Of a DNA stretch of 64,000 nt, positions 41,824-50,700 are shown piece by piece. The notes beneath the pieces are model-generated. The model had not been told where the DNA came from, made no database searches, and worked only from the letters and a program-made list of their open reading frames with translations. Each line of letters opens with the position of its first letter. Within the stretch, counting starts at the first letter, position 1. The DNA lies in the IMG/VR virus record IMGVR_UViG_3300034102_001666, positions 1 through 64,000 of that record. The stretch is one strand, 5' to 3'. This DNA is from a virus. A program made the translations under genes and the position numbers.

Positions 41824-42198
41824 GTGACCGAGGACACCTCCGTAATACGACAGCGAGGCGATCTAAAGTACTTAGTAGGAACTGAGGTTGAGTGCTCAGG
41901 TAGAGTGAAAGAGTTTCGACCCCATGTGAAGAGAAAAGATCTTGATTCTCTGTGCCTTGTCAACGTTTTTGTAACCCCTTTGCCCCTGGGGGAGTCTATA
42001 TACCTTGATCACTTATGGGTATTGAAAAAGCAGTTTAAAGTAGTGGGAAGTGTACCACAGAAAAACGAGCGTATACACTTCATCGGCAAAGTTTACTCCT
42101 ACAAGAGGATAGGAGGGAAGTCAATTGACAGGGGCTTATTCGGACTCGAAGATTTCGGAATCCTCCCCGTAACTCTCACTGAAGACTATGAAAATTGA
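41824..42198 (+). CDS. Possible OB-fold protein
   Basis: 124 residues from GTG 41824. The strand pattern (LVGTEVECSGRVKEFRP, then LCLVNVFVTPL and ERIHFIGKVYSYKRIGGKSI) fits a small OB-fold nucleic-acid-binding domain. No other motif is visible. It is the first gene of an operon that contains nucleases and ThyX, so a replication or repair accessory role is plausible. It overlaps the next gene by 11 nt. Confidence 0.5.
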   Translation: MTEDTSVIRQRGDLKYLVGTEVECSGRVKEFRPHVKRKDLDSLCLVNVFVTPLPLGESIYLDHLWVLKKQFKVVGSVPQKNERIHFIGKVYSYKRIGGKSIDRGLFGLEDFGILPVTLTEDYEN

Positions 42199-42442
42199 AG
42201 TCGAAAGCCACGACCACGACGGACGAACTTACTTTGAGTTTGTTCTGCAAGACGGACCGGGAAACCGAGAGAGAGTCCGAGGCTACGCAACTGACCTAAT
42301 CGTTGCTTTCACGAAGGTGATAGAATGGCACGAAAGGATCGAGAGGGAGTACCGTGACGCCCATAGTTTACCTCTCTTAGAGGCAACCTACAATAAAGCT
42401 GAAGCGGACGACCCCGCCTTAGAAAACTTACCTAAACAGTGA
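42188..42442 (+). CDS. Small hypothetical protein
   Basis: 84 residues (YFEFVLQDGPGNRERVRGYA, FTKVIEWHERIEREYRDA), overlapping its neighbours by 11 and 4 nt. A strand-strand-helix layout. No family recognised. Tight overlaps indicate coupled translation with the exonuclease. Confidence 0.55.
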   Translation: MKIEVESHDHDGRTYFEFVLQDGPGNRERVRGYATDLIVAFTKVIEWHERIEREYRDAHSLPLLEATYNKAEADDPALENLPKQ

Positions 42443-43059
42443 AACCAACAGAGTTAGAGTTTAAAGAGCTCAAGCGAAAATCGTCAGAGTGGGCGAAAGA
42501 GCGCCTTGCTGATGCAAAAACGGTGGTCATCGACTGCGAAACCACGGGAATTCTGAGAAACGACCCCACAACGGAAATTGTTCAGCTCACTGTGACAAAC
42601 ACCGCTATGCGACCGTTGTTTTCCATGCTGATAAAACCCGCTCAGCCAATGAGCGACCAGCTTGTTGGAATACACGGCATATCTAACGACATGGTCAGTG
42701 AGAGCCCTGTCTTCCCTCAAGTTGCAAAGCTAATATCCTTCATCCTAGATGGTAAGCACGTTGTTTCGTACAACGCAGATTTTGACATTGCTCTTTTAAT
42801 GCACTTGTATAAGAAGTACAACATGGCGGTTCCCCAATTTTCGGGGGCGAGTTGTTGCATGGACCGGTACTCGGAATGGAAGGGTGAATGGAATGAGAGC
42901 AAGGGCGGCGTACGCTGGCAGAAACTTCCGAACTTGTCCGGATTGCCTGCACACGACGCCCTTGCAGACTGCATATCTACCGTCCGTATCATGGATCTCA
43001 TGGCGAAAGGCTTAGATCTCGCCGCGTTAAGCTCTGATGAAATTTCTCTCGACTTTTGA
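42439..43059 (+). CDS. DnaQ-like 3'-5' exonuclease (DEDDh)
   Basis: 206 residues from GTG 42439. Exo I is VVIDCETTG (Asp31, Glu33), Exo II is VSYNADFDIALLM and Exo III is AHDALADC with the His of the DEDDh type, so all four metal-binding acidic residues are visible. It resembles the proofreading subunit of polymerase III and could proofread or process ends for the phage polymerase. It ends DEISLDF, a sequence that could bind a sliding clamp. It overlaps the genes on both sides. Confidence 0.85.
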   Translation: MKPTELEFKELKRKSSEWAKERLADAKTVVIDCETTGILRNDPTTEIVQLTVTNTAMRPLFSMLIKPAQPMSDQLVGIHGISNDMVSESPVFPQVAKLISFILDGKHVVSYNADFDIALLMHLYKKYNMAVPQFSGASCCMDRYSEWKGEWNESKGGVRWQKLPNLSGLPAHDALADCISTVRIMDLMAKGLDLAALSSDEISLDF

Positions 43060-43064
43060 ACACA

Positions 43065-43436
43065 ATGTTTGGTACAATTACCTTCCTATACGAGCCTTCC
43101 ACCGAGGGGTTCCCAGCTTTCATTGACGCCGAAGATCCATCCGACCCACGAGTGTCTATGCAGTTTTCGTCTGAGGCGGACCTTAGCGAAATGACTGAGA
43201 ACTTTGAGCGATTCTTGAGAGCAATAGGTTATCCGTTAGACTACGACGAGTTTCTTGCATTGTCCTCGGGTGAAGAGTCACAAAGGGGGAATGAGCCCGT
43301 GGAACACCCTGTTTTCAGTGTTCAAGACCTGGTTATTAAGATCAATGACTCCACTGCCGTAGCCACTATGGCTGAGATTGTCGCGGGGATTGCTGATAGA
43401 CTCGAAGCCCGTCTAACCTCACAGGGAGCTTCTTGA
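43065..43436 (+). CDS. Hypothetical protein before thyX
   Basis: 123 residues from ATG 43065 (TTG 43056 would overlap the exonuclease stop). The first half (PSTEGFPAFIDAEDPSDPRV) looks folded; the second half is helical (LVIKINDSTAVATMAEIVAG). No family recognised. It ends 1 nt before thyX and belongs to the same operon. Confidence 0.5.
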   Translation: MFGTITFLYEPSTEGFPAFIDAEDPSDPRVSMQFSSEADLSEMTENFERFLRAIGYPLDYDEFLALSSGEESQRGNEPVEHPVFSVQDLVIKINDSTAVATMAEIVAGIADRLEARLTSQGAS

Positions 43437-43437
43437 C

Positions 43438-44241
43438 ATGGAGAATAACAACCCTTGGTTCATCGAAGGCTCAAGCAAGTCTCGCCTTGTAAGCACCACT
43501 CCACAAGGGGAGGAGCTGATAGCTTACATCGCACGAGTAACGAGCAAAGACCAGAGCAACCCTAAAATTGAGCATCTGCTCAAGTACTGTGCGAAAGAAG
43601 GCCACTGGAGTGTGTTTGACCAGGCCGATCTCACAGTGGAAGTTGTGACGCCGCTTGCAATTTCTGTTCAGGTTCTTAGGCATAGTTCGTTCAAGTTTCA
43701 GCAGTTCTCGGGACGATACGAGAACCAAGAAAGGATGCGTAAGCACACGGATGACTTACCGACGTACAAAGACCTTTTCTACATGCCTGAACAGGCGCGG
43801 TTGCAGGACACCAAGAACCGGCAAAACAGCTTTTTAGCCGAGGACCCCAGCCTCACAGACTTCATGTTGGCTGAGTTTGAGTTTGCGTATAAGGCAGCGA
43901 TTCAGTCCTATACGAACCTTCTGGACAAGGGCATCGCAAAAGAGATGGCCCGATTTGTGCTACCTGAAGGGGTCTACACTCGCATGTACCTGAAGGGAAG
44001 CGTCCGCTCCTTCATTCACTACATCAGAGTGAGAGACGATGAAGGTGTGGCACAGTGGGAGCACGTTGAGCTAGCACGGGCAGTTCGAACAATCTTCTCA
44101 ACACAGTTCCCGACCATCTATCGCTCTCTGTTCGATGAGAAGACACAAAAGCCCTTATACGCTGAAGACGAGAAGGATCGTGAGATTTTGAAACTAAAGG
44201 CCGAAGTTGAGATCTTAAGAGCACAATTACCCACAACATGA
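43438..44241 (+). CDS. thyX: Flavin-dependent thymidylate synthase ThyX
   Basis: 267 residues. It makes dTMP from dUMP with methylene-tetrahydrofolate and FAD. The signature region reads RHSSFKFQQFSGRYE at about residues 81-95, in the place of the usual RHRxxSxNxxSxR. EMARFVLPEGVYTRMYLKGSVRSFIHY supplies the folate/dUMP site. The third residue of the motif is Ser instead of Arg, and Gln replaces Asn. The C-terminal 25 residues are a charged helix. It overlaps the next gene by 4 nt. Confidence 0.92.
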   Translation: MENNNPWFIEGSSKSRLVSTTPQGEELIAYIARVTSKDQSNPKIEHLLKYCAKEGHWSVFDQADLTVEVVTPLAISVQVLRHSSFKFQQFSGRYENQERMRKHTDDLPTYKDLFYMPEQARLQDTKNRQNSFLAEDPSLTDFMLAEFEFAYKAAIQSYTNLLDKGIAKEMARFVLPEGVYTRMYLKGSVRSFIHYIRVRDDEGVAQWEHVELARAVRTIFSTQFPTIYRSLFDEKTQKPLYAEDEKDREILKLKAEVEILRAQLPTT

Positions 44242-44471
44242 ATAATCAAATCGCAAAAGGATTCTGGAAGATTGCGGAGGATTCCCCCCCGGTCGACAAA
44301 GAATACTTGGTCGCATTCTCGGATAGGAGTGGGGACTTTCAAGTGTCAAATTGTGACGTGTGGCTCTTCAAATCAGGTGAATGGCACAGTTTATCTGACT
44401 CACGATTTTCCGAGGAAGAAGTTGGCCTTCCGGCATACTACATAGACTTACCTATGCCGAAAACAATATAG
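44238..44471 (+). CDS. Small DUF551-like protein
   Basis: 77 residues. GFWKIAEDSPPVDKEYLVAF, a central WLFKSGEW and YYIDLPMP at the end match the small DUF551 pattern seen in many phages. Function unknown. It starts in the last codons of thyX and closes this sub-operon. Confidence 0.55.
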   Translation: MNNQIAKGFWKIAEDSPPVDKEYLVAFSDRSGDFQVSNCDVWLFKSGEWHSLSDSRFSEEEVGLPAYYIDLPMPKTI

Positions 44472-44520
44472 TTTACGAATAGCGATAGACCCTAGAATAA
44501 GGGTGCTACCGCTGAATTAT

Positions 44521-45504
44521 ATGAGTGAAAGTGAAACGCCAAGACCAAAATTAGAGTCCTACTTTAAGCTCGATAGTAACCCTGCCCCACTCGTAGTTGT
44601 TGATTTCCACGTTTATTTACACGACGTGAAACGGTGGTTCGAAGATAAAGTCGAGGGGTCTGTAAATAAGGATGTAGAGGACAAACTGATAAAAGGGTGT
44701 TGGGCCCTAAAAATTAACCGAGGGCCAGATATGCTCCCGAGGCACCCCTACCGTATAGTCGTGGTTGCGGATAGTCGGTTCAAAGACACAGGGAACTACT
44801 GGCGCGACCGGGTCATGATGGAGTCCACAGAAGTTCAGACCGCCTGGGTGGAATATGCCGAGAAGAAAGGGAAAGATATATCAGAGATTCCAACTAACTA
44901 CAAAGGTACTCGGGGGGACAAGACAGATACGTTTTGGCGCATCTTTGACATAGGGTGGGAATACGTCAACAAGTACTATCCGGTGTTCTCTCAGGAGGGC
45001 TTTGAAGCCGACGATATTGCCGGTGCCGTTTATCGGCTTTCTCGAGATAGCGAACCTGGGACTGTTGTAAGAGACCGGCAAATTTTGCTATCCACCCTCG
45101 ACAGAGACTGGTCCCAATGTTGCGCAGACGAACATAAAGTCTATTTTGCCAATACTCGTGTCCCCTTCCCGAAAGAGAAAATTCAAGCAAGACTTGTAGA
45201 CAATGCAGGCGTAATTGAGCATACTAAGTGGAGGATGGGTTTCGACTTAGACCACCCCAAAAATCTCGCCGACTGGAAGGTTAAATTTGGTGACATGGGA
45301 GATAATTTGCCACCCGGCAGCCCAAAATCCTTATTTGATTTGACCGAACCCAACCCTGACTACAATATAGAAAAGGACGCACCATGGTATGAAAACCTTG
45401 TAGAATGCTTAAATGAACCCGGAGTTAACCTTCGGAGTGACCACTTTGATCAAACCCTAGTTCAATTTGCTAAGGTGGGTTTAGATTCACCAACGAGACT
45501 TTAG
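44521..45504 (+). CDS. FEN-like 5'-3' exonuclease/RNase H
   Basis: 327 residues from ATG 44521 (a GTG lies six codons upstream). The PIN-type nuclease pattern is clear: VVVDFHVYL, the arch motif YKGTRGDKTD, GFEADDIAG, STLDRDWSQ and GDMGDNLPPGSP. These match the acidic metal sites and the helix-hairpin region of T4 RNase H and 5' nucleases. It would remove RNA primers and flaps during lagging-strand synthesis. It stands between the ThyX operon and a doubled GGGTAAA motif. Confidence 0.8.
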   Translation: MSESETPRPKLESYFKLDSNPAPLVVVDFHVYLHDVKRWFEDKVEGSVNKDVEDKLIKGCWALKINRGPDMLPRHPYRIVVVADSRFKDTGNYWRDRVMMESTEVQTAWVEYAEKKGKDISEIPTNYKGTRGDKTDTFWRIFDIGWEYVNKYYPVFSQEGFEADDIAGAVYRLSRDSEPGTVVRDRQILLSTLDRDWSQCCADEHKVYFANTRVPFPKEKIQARLVDNAGVIEHTKWRMGFDLDHPKNLADWKVKFGDMGDNLPPGSPKSLFDLTEPNPDYNIEKDAPWYENLVECLNEPGVNLRSDHFDQTLVQFAKVGLDSPTRL

Positions 45505-45506
45505 GG

Positions 45507-45525
45507 CGGTAAAACGGGTAAAACT
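45507..45525 (+). promoter_or_regulatory. Doubled late-promoter motif
   Basis: CGGTAAAAC then GGGTAAAACT side by side, 21 nt before the ATG at 45547. The second copy (45516-45525) has the standard form and spacing. Confidence 0.58.
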
Positions 45526-45546
45526 AGGAAGAATGATTGTTCTTGG

Positions 45547-46218
45547 ATGCAGTCCGACTTATCCTACTTTGCTCATTGTAGCTCAATGGCGCACCTTCTT
45601 CTCGAAGCGTGCGGAGGAAATGTTGCGAGCATTCCTCAGAGTTACCTAGATAACTTTGCCCACGAATTCGCTGATGGAGACGTTTCACTAGTCTCTGCAC
45701 TTTCAAAGGTTGATGGAGTAGGGGACTTGAGCACTGAAGAAGTTGACGAGACCTTGGAAATGCTACAAAAGGTAAACCCTGACCACTGGCCGTCTGCAGA
45801 GTCCATAGAAAGTATATTTCCCGAAAAGCTCTGGAATAGCGAAAGCGACCCTCAGGTTCTCTCAGACAATTTCGTTGAGGATAACCTAGGAACTGCCGAA
45901 AAAGTTGAGCGGGTTCTTACAAGTGTTATCGGGAGCGTTTTCGGAGACTCAGTTAACAGCATTCGTGATTCTAAGGGCAAGTACCCTTCAAGCTCGAACG
46001 ACTTTCTGCAAGTTGATGACGGAACGTTCGCAGGAACTTTTCAGTATGACAGTCACCGTTTCAACTTTGAGATTGCGCCGACTGAGCAGGGGTGGATTTG
46101 CACATACCGCCTAGACGAGTCCTCTCTCGATGCAATTCCACAAATTGTGAAAGATGTGAAGAGGGACGATAAGAAGAACACTAGCATGAAGAAAACCCGT
46201 AGCCAGGGGTGGAAATAA
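45547..46218 (+). CDS. Tail-region hypothetical protein
   Basis: 223 residues. The N-terminal half is helical and acidic (FADGDVSLVSALSKVDGVGD); the C-terminal half has a beta section (GTFAGTFQYDSHRFNFEIA). Position just before the tube/LysM-type protein and the tape measure suggests a tape-measure chaperone or tail assembly factor. The stop overlaps the next start (TAATG). Confidence 0.5.
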   Translation: MQSDLSYFAHCSSMAHLLLEACGGNVASIPQSYLDNFAHEFADGDVSLVSALSKVDGVGDLSTEEVDETLEMLQKVNPDHWPSAESIESIFPEKLWNSESDPQVLSDNFVEDNLGTAEKVERVLTSVIGSVFGDSVNSIRDSKGKYPSSSNDFLQVDDGTFAGTFQYDSHRFNFEIAPTEQGWICTYRLDESSLDAIPQIVKDVKRDDKKNTSMKKTRSQGWK

Positions 46219-47741
46219 TGGCCTTTTCCGGAGTCATTCCCACAATCTCAGTAAGCTCAAACTCCCTTGTGAACAGTGTTGCAGGGGGTCTAATAAATAA
46301 TGTCGCATCCTCAGCAGTCAAGGTAGCATTAAGCCCCAAACTGTCAAACCAATGGGCAAGCTCCTCAGGATTAAGCCCGCAGTCAATTACTTCGCTGTTG
46401 AGCTCGGCAGTAACACCTGGGCTAATTTCAACTGGTAGTAAAGCCATATCCCAGTCCTTGACGGCTTCGATTGTCAACTCAAAAGCCCTTGGCCCCTTGG
46501 GTTCGTTGGTGCAAGACTTTGCGGGAAACGCGGTTAGTGACTTGTCGCGAGACATACTGGGTACGATGTTCCCAGCAACAGTAAGTAGCCCAACTAAATT
46601 CTTTCCAGGGGCAGGAAACGAGCCAGACGCGGATTACCAAGGGTACGCTTACAATCCCGGAACAAATGGCGCTGACGTGGTGTTTTCTATTAAGCCCGCA
46701 GTTTCTGGAGCCCAGGCGGAAATTACGGATCAAGTGTCGGGTAGGGGTGGGAGTGGTGTTCAAACATCTCTACCTGCAGGGCAAAGTGTTCCGTCTTCAG
46801 GGGGATTGCCCCCAACACCGAAGGCCGACTACTCAGCAGCATTTCAGAGTGCCTCTGGAGCTGTCCTCGGAGACTTGACAAAACAAGCCAACTTAGCGGG
46901 TTCCTTTCGTGGTGTTCCGTTTGGGAGCCCTGACGCATTTAAGGCAATATCGACGATCCCGCAGATTCTTACAAGCTCCACAGTAGGACAACCCTTCTCT
47001 CAAGATTCACAACAGTCCTCAGTGTGGAACTTTATCTGCGCACCTGAAGAAATTTCCTGGTCAACCGCCGTTCAGGTGGATAGAGTTCCAATTTTCGGCA
47101 CAAACCTGCCACCCGTGATATCGGGCAGCCGGGGAATGAGGGAACTAAGTATGTCAAACGCTCTTGTGGAGGGTTTCACAAGGGGGAAGACCATTGAAGG
47201 GAAGGTTTCTGACTTGGAAAAACTCCTGAGTTTCACACTGGACACGCAAAACGGCTACGTTAAGGTACCCGTGTATTGGGTCTATGCAAATAATAAGAGA
47301 TACGGTGATGTTGACGGTGGATGCTTTCTCATTAAAGAAGTGAAAGTGAAGGAGGAAATGAGAGACTTGACTGGCCTTGCAACACGTGCCAAGGTTGACA
47401 TTTCCTTTTCACAAGTTCCCTCGTACCAAGTTGATGACGGGAGAGATGTAGCAAGCAAAACAGTTTCTGGGACTACCTCGAATTTGGGTGCCGTTGCGAG
47501 TGTTCTGTCGACTCGTCCGGTGGTTGTAAATCGGGCGCCGGCGAGTTCTTCTCGGGGGGGAGGGGGCGTGGCCGGACAAACTAATCAAGGTGTTTCGCCG
47601 ACAACAAAAATTCCCGGTGTACCCCCCGGAGCAACAAATGTGAGAGTCAATGTGAATAAAAAGGGTGAAAGTACCGTAAGTTACTCTAACAAGGGGGTTG
47701 AAGTTCGTAAGACATTGCCCCAGGGTCAAGGACAGTTTTAG
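46218..47741 (+). CDS. Baseplate/tube-cap protein of the CIS tube (gp53/XkdP) type
   Basis: 507 residues from ATG 46218. The first 170 are Ser/Ala-rich helices. Residues about 270-410 hold the domain used for the call: VWNFICAPEEISWSTAVQVD, then ISGSRGMRELSMSNALVEGF and VPVYWVYANNKRYGD, ending SFSQVPSYQVDDGRD. This is the pattern of the contractile-injection-system tube/LysM family that caps the tube at the baseplate. No LysM repeat is visible at the C-terminus. It lies just before the tape measure gene. Confidence 0.62.
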   Translation: MAFSGVIPTISVSSNSLVNSVAGGLINNVASSAVKVALSPKLSNQWASSSGLSPQSITSLLSSAVTPGLISTGSKAISQSLTASIVNSKALGPLGSLVQDFAGNAVSDLSRDILGTMFPATVSSPTKFFPGAGNEPDADYQGYAYNPGTNGADVVFSIKPAVSGAQAEITDQVSGRGGSGVQTSLPAGQSVPSSGGLPPTPKADYSAAFQSASGAVLGDLTKQANLAGSFRGVPFGSPDAFKAISTIPQILTSSTVGQPFSQDSQQSSVWNFICAPEEISWSTAVQVDRVPIFGTNLPPVISGSRGMRELSMSNALVEGFTRGKTIEGKVSDLEKLLSFTLDTQNGYVKVPVYWVYANNKRYGDVDGGCFLIKEVKVKEEMRDLTGLATRAKVDISFSQVPSYQVDDGRDVASKTVSGTTSNLGAVASVLSTRPVVVNRAPASSSRGGGGVAGQTNQGVSPTTKIPGVPPGATNVRVNVNKKGESTVSYSNKGVEVRKTLPQGQGQF

Positions 47742-47748
47742 TTCTACG

Positions 47749-47757
47749 GGGTAAAGT
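47749..47757 (+). promoter_or_regulatory. GGGTAAA late-promoter candidate
   Basis: GGGTAAAGT 39 nt before the ATG of the tape measure gene. Confidence 0.55.
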
Positions 47758-47794
47758 CTATTAACACCCTGCTATTGCTGCACGAGACACGAGA

Positions 47795-50700
47795 ATGGCG
47801 GAGAATAAGACCTTTACACTGATTGGTAAGTTTGACGATCAAATTACCAAGAAGCTAAGGGATCTAAATAAGGAGTTTCAGAAGCTGAGCAAACCCCTCA
47901 GCAAGGATAATGCTGCGGCATCTTTGCGAGACGGATTTAAGGCGGCTAACTCAGAGCTGAAGACTCTTCAGAATGAAATGAAGACTCTGAACAAGCTTCA
48001 GTTTAAGTTCGACAAATCCGGTATTCAAGCAGCTCGCGAAGAAGTTCAGATGCTTGGCAAAGACCTTGACTCGGTGTCGAAGAAAGGGCTCCCCATCGAT
48101 AAGTCCGGGTTAAAGGCAGCGCAGGAAGATGCAAAGATTCTGGGGAAAATTCTCGAGGCAAACGCACTCATAAAAGTAGGAGAAGGGTTTGCGAATGCTT
48201 TAACAGCGGGGGCCTCTTCCGCTGTAAACATCCTTCAGCAGGGTCTAGGGTTCGTAGGAAAGAGATACTCTGAGGCAGTTCAAGACCAGCTTGGAGATGT
48301 CATGGCTCGTGGTTCCTTGTTCGGGTCCCTGAATAAAGAGGGAATGTTCAAACAGGGACTGGCCGGCAAAGAGGGTCAGGCATTGAAGGACGCTTCGAAC
48401 GATATGTACCTTCAGACGAAGAACATTAGTCGCTCCATGGATAGCGCGATTAACGAGATTATTCGAACAAGTACAGTAAGCTCAAAAACCATACAAATTC
48501 TGTCAAGACAGCTCGGCGACAACCTGCTCCCTGTGATGCTAAAGGAGAAAGGCATCACAGACCTTTCTATTGTAAGTAGGGAGAAACTAAATGAAGTGAT
48601 GGGGGGAGAAAACGGCGTCGGCAAGAAACTCGCTATCTTGTACTCCCAAATCGGATCTGTAATTACTAGTCCAGCGTACGCACCCCAGGCTGCTATGGGA
48701 GTTACACAGTTCCTTGGATCGGGGACAATCAACAGACAATTATCCGTCTTTGAAAACAACCCGATCCTCGTCTCATCCCTCAAAGAAGGTCTTAAAAAGT
48801 TCGGTAACACTGTCGAGGGAAGGATCAAGGCAGCCAGTTACGGTTTCTCGATCGCAATGCCTGAGGCTGCTCTTGAAGAGGCTAAAAACACGATCGCGGG
48901 TGGTATGCAGTCCGTGAACGACACCTTTCTCGGTCCGTCCGGTATTCTCACATTAACAGCAGACATTGGCAAACAGGGAGAGAAGACCTTAGCAATGATG
49001 ACCTCAAGTGGTGCGAGAGACAAGCAAATAGCGAAGTATGACAGGCGCAACAAGGAAGTTTTAGAAGCACTTGCGAAACAAGGCAGGAAAGAGGCTGAGA
49101 TACAGAAGATTGAGGAACAACAGAAGAACAACAGAGTTCGATTTATAAAAAACCTCGATGACTTCTACAAGTCAGCAGACTCTCCGATCGAAGTGATAGC
49201 GACTCAATTCGGGCCGCTGTTGCAAAGTTTTGCTAACATGATGAACTCAGCGGGGAACCTTTTGATAGGACCCGTCAACTCAATTGTCGGGGCTCTTGCG
49301 AGACCTTTAACTGAACTGCAGGACAACTTTGAGAACTTAGGGTCTGATATAGCCTCAGGTAAGAAGAGCCTAGCTGAAGCACTCGGCAGGGGCTTAGCAG
49401 AGACTTTTAAGGCACTTGCAAGCTATTTCAACCCCGAACAGGCAGGAAAAGACGTTGGAACGGGTATCCAAAAATTCCTGTCGGACTTCATGAAGGGGTT
49501 TAAGGGTGGTGAAGTGAACGGTGAAAGGTACATGAAAATTGTACTTGACACCTTCAAGGATATTATCCTTAAGATGCTGTTCAACAACGGTAATGCACTC
49601 CAAGGTGTTACACCGCTCGGCGACGCCCTAGGAAAGGTTTTTCTGTTGTTGGCTGCTCCAGCTTTCATCAGTGCTGTAATAGCGGGGGTGGTTCCCCTCG
49701 CAATTATGGGATTCGGCAACATGCTCATGGGTGTTTTTGCTGGTTTGGCGGGAGGTGCTCTGGCGGGTGTGGCAGGCATTGTGGCTCTCGTAGCGGGCTT
49801 TGTAATCTTCGAAGGTCCGTTGCGAATGCTCGCGGACTGGATGAAAGACACTGGGGCCAAACTATCCGAGAGCACAAACTGGGTCGCTTCGGCAGCCGGA
49901 CTGTTCTTAGGGGGCTTGGGTGATATACTTCGGGGACTTACGAATTTCTTCACCGGAATTTGGGACTTACTCGTGGGCATATTCACGGGAAATCAGCAAT
50001 TGATAGTTCAGGGCGTTAAAAAAATCTTTAGCGGTATAATTGAAACTCTTATCGGGGCTGCGGAAAGCGTGGTGGGCTTAGGTGGCATAATCGTAGGCGC
50101 AATCGGAAATCTTTTCAGGGCAATTGGTAGCAAGATTAACGACATTGCGATTGACATCGGGGGTTGGATCAGTGACCGTGTGCCGGGGAGTAGCAAAGCG
50201 TCTCCGAGACCAGCTAGCGGTGCAACTCCTACAAGAGCACCGAAGGCGAAAGCAGCCGCGTTTGGTAGTGCAAACCCTTTCTCAGGGAGTTTGGGACAAG
50301 CAATCAACTTCGAAATGGCGAATAAACCCTCAAATTCCAGTCTTGTAATAGCAAATAGCAGTGAGACGATTATACCTTCCGCCGGTAAGACACCTGAACG
50401 AGAGCCAAAGGCGAAAGCAGCCGCGTTTGGTAGTGCAAACCCTTTCTCAGGGAGTTTGGGACAAGCAATCAACTTCGAAATGGCGAATAAACCCTCAAAT
50501 TCCAGTCTTGTAATAGCAAATAGCAGTGAAACTGTTATACCTGCTGCTGGAGGCCTTGGAGTGGGTTCTTTCATAGAGACTCTTAAAGAGGGGTTTGGTC
50601 AGCTCACAACCACAATGAACGTGAACAACCAAGTGTACACCGAAAACGGTAAGCAATTCACAGAGGGATTGTTCAAAGTCTCCGGCCAAGTTATTGAGTC

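Noticed and set aside
50008-50574. Minus-strand 188-residue frame with internal repeat
   Set aside because: It only mirrors the tape measure repeat on the other strand.
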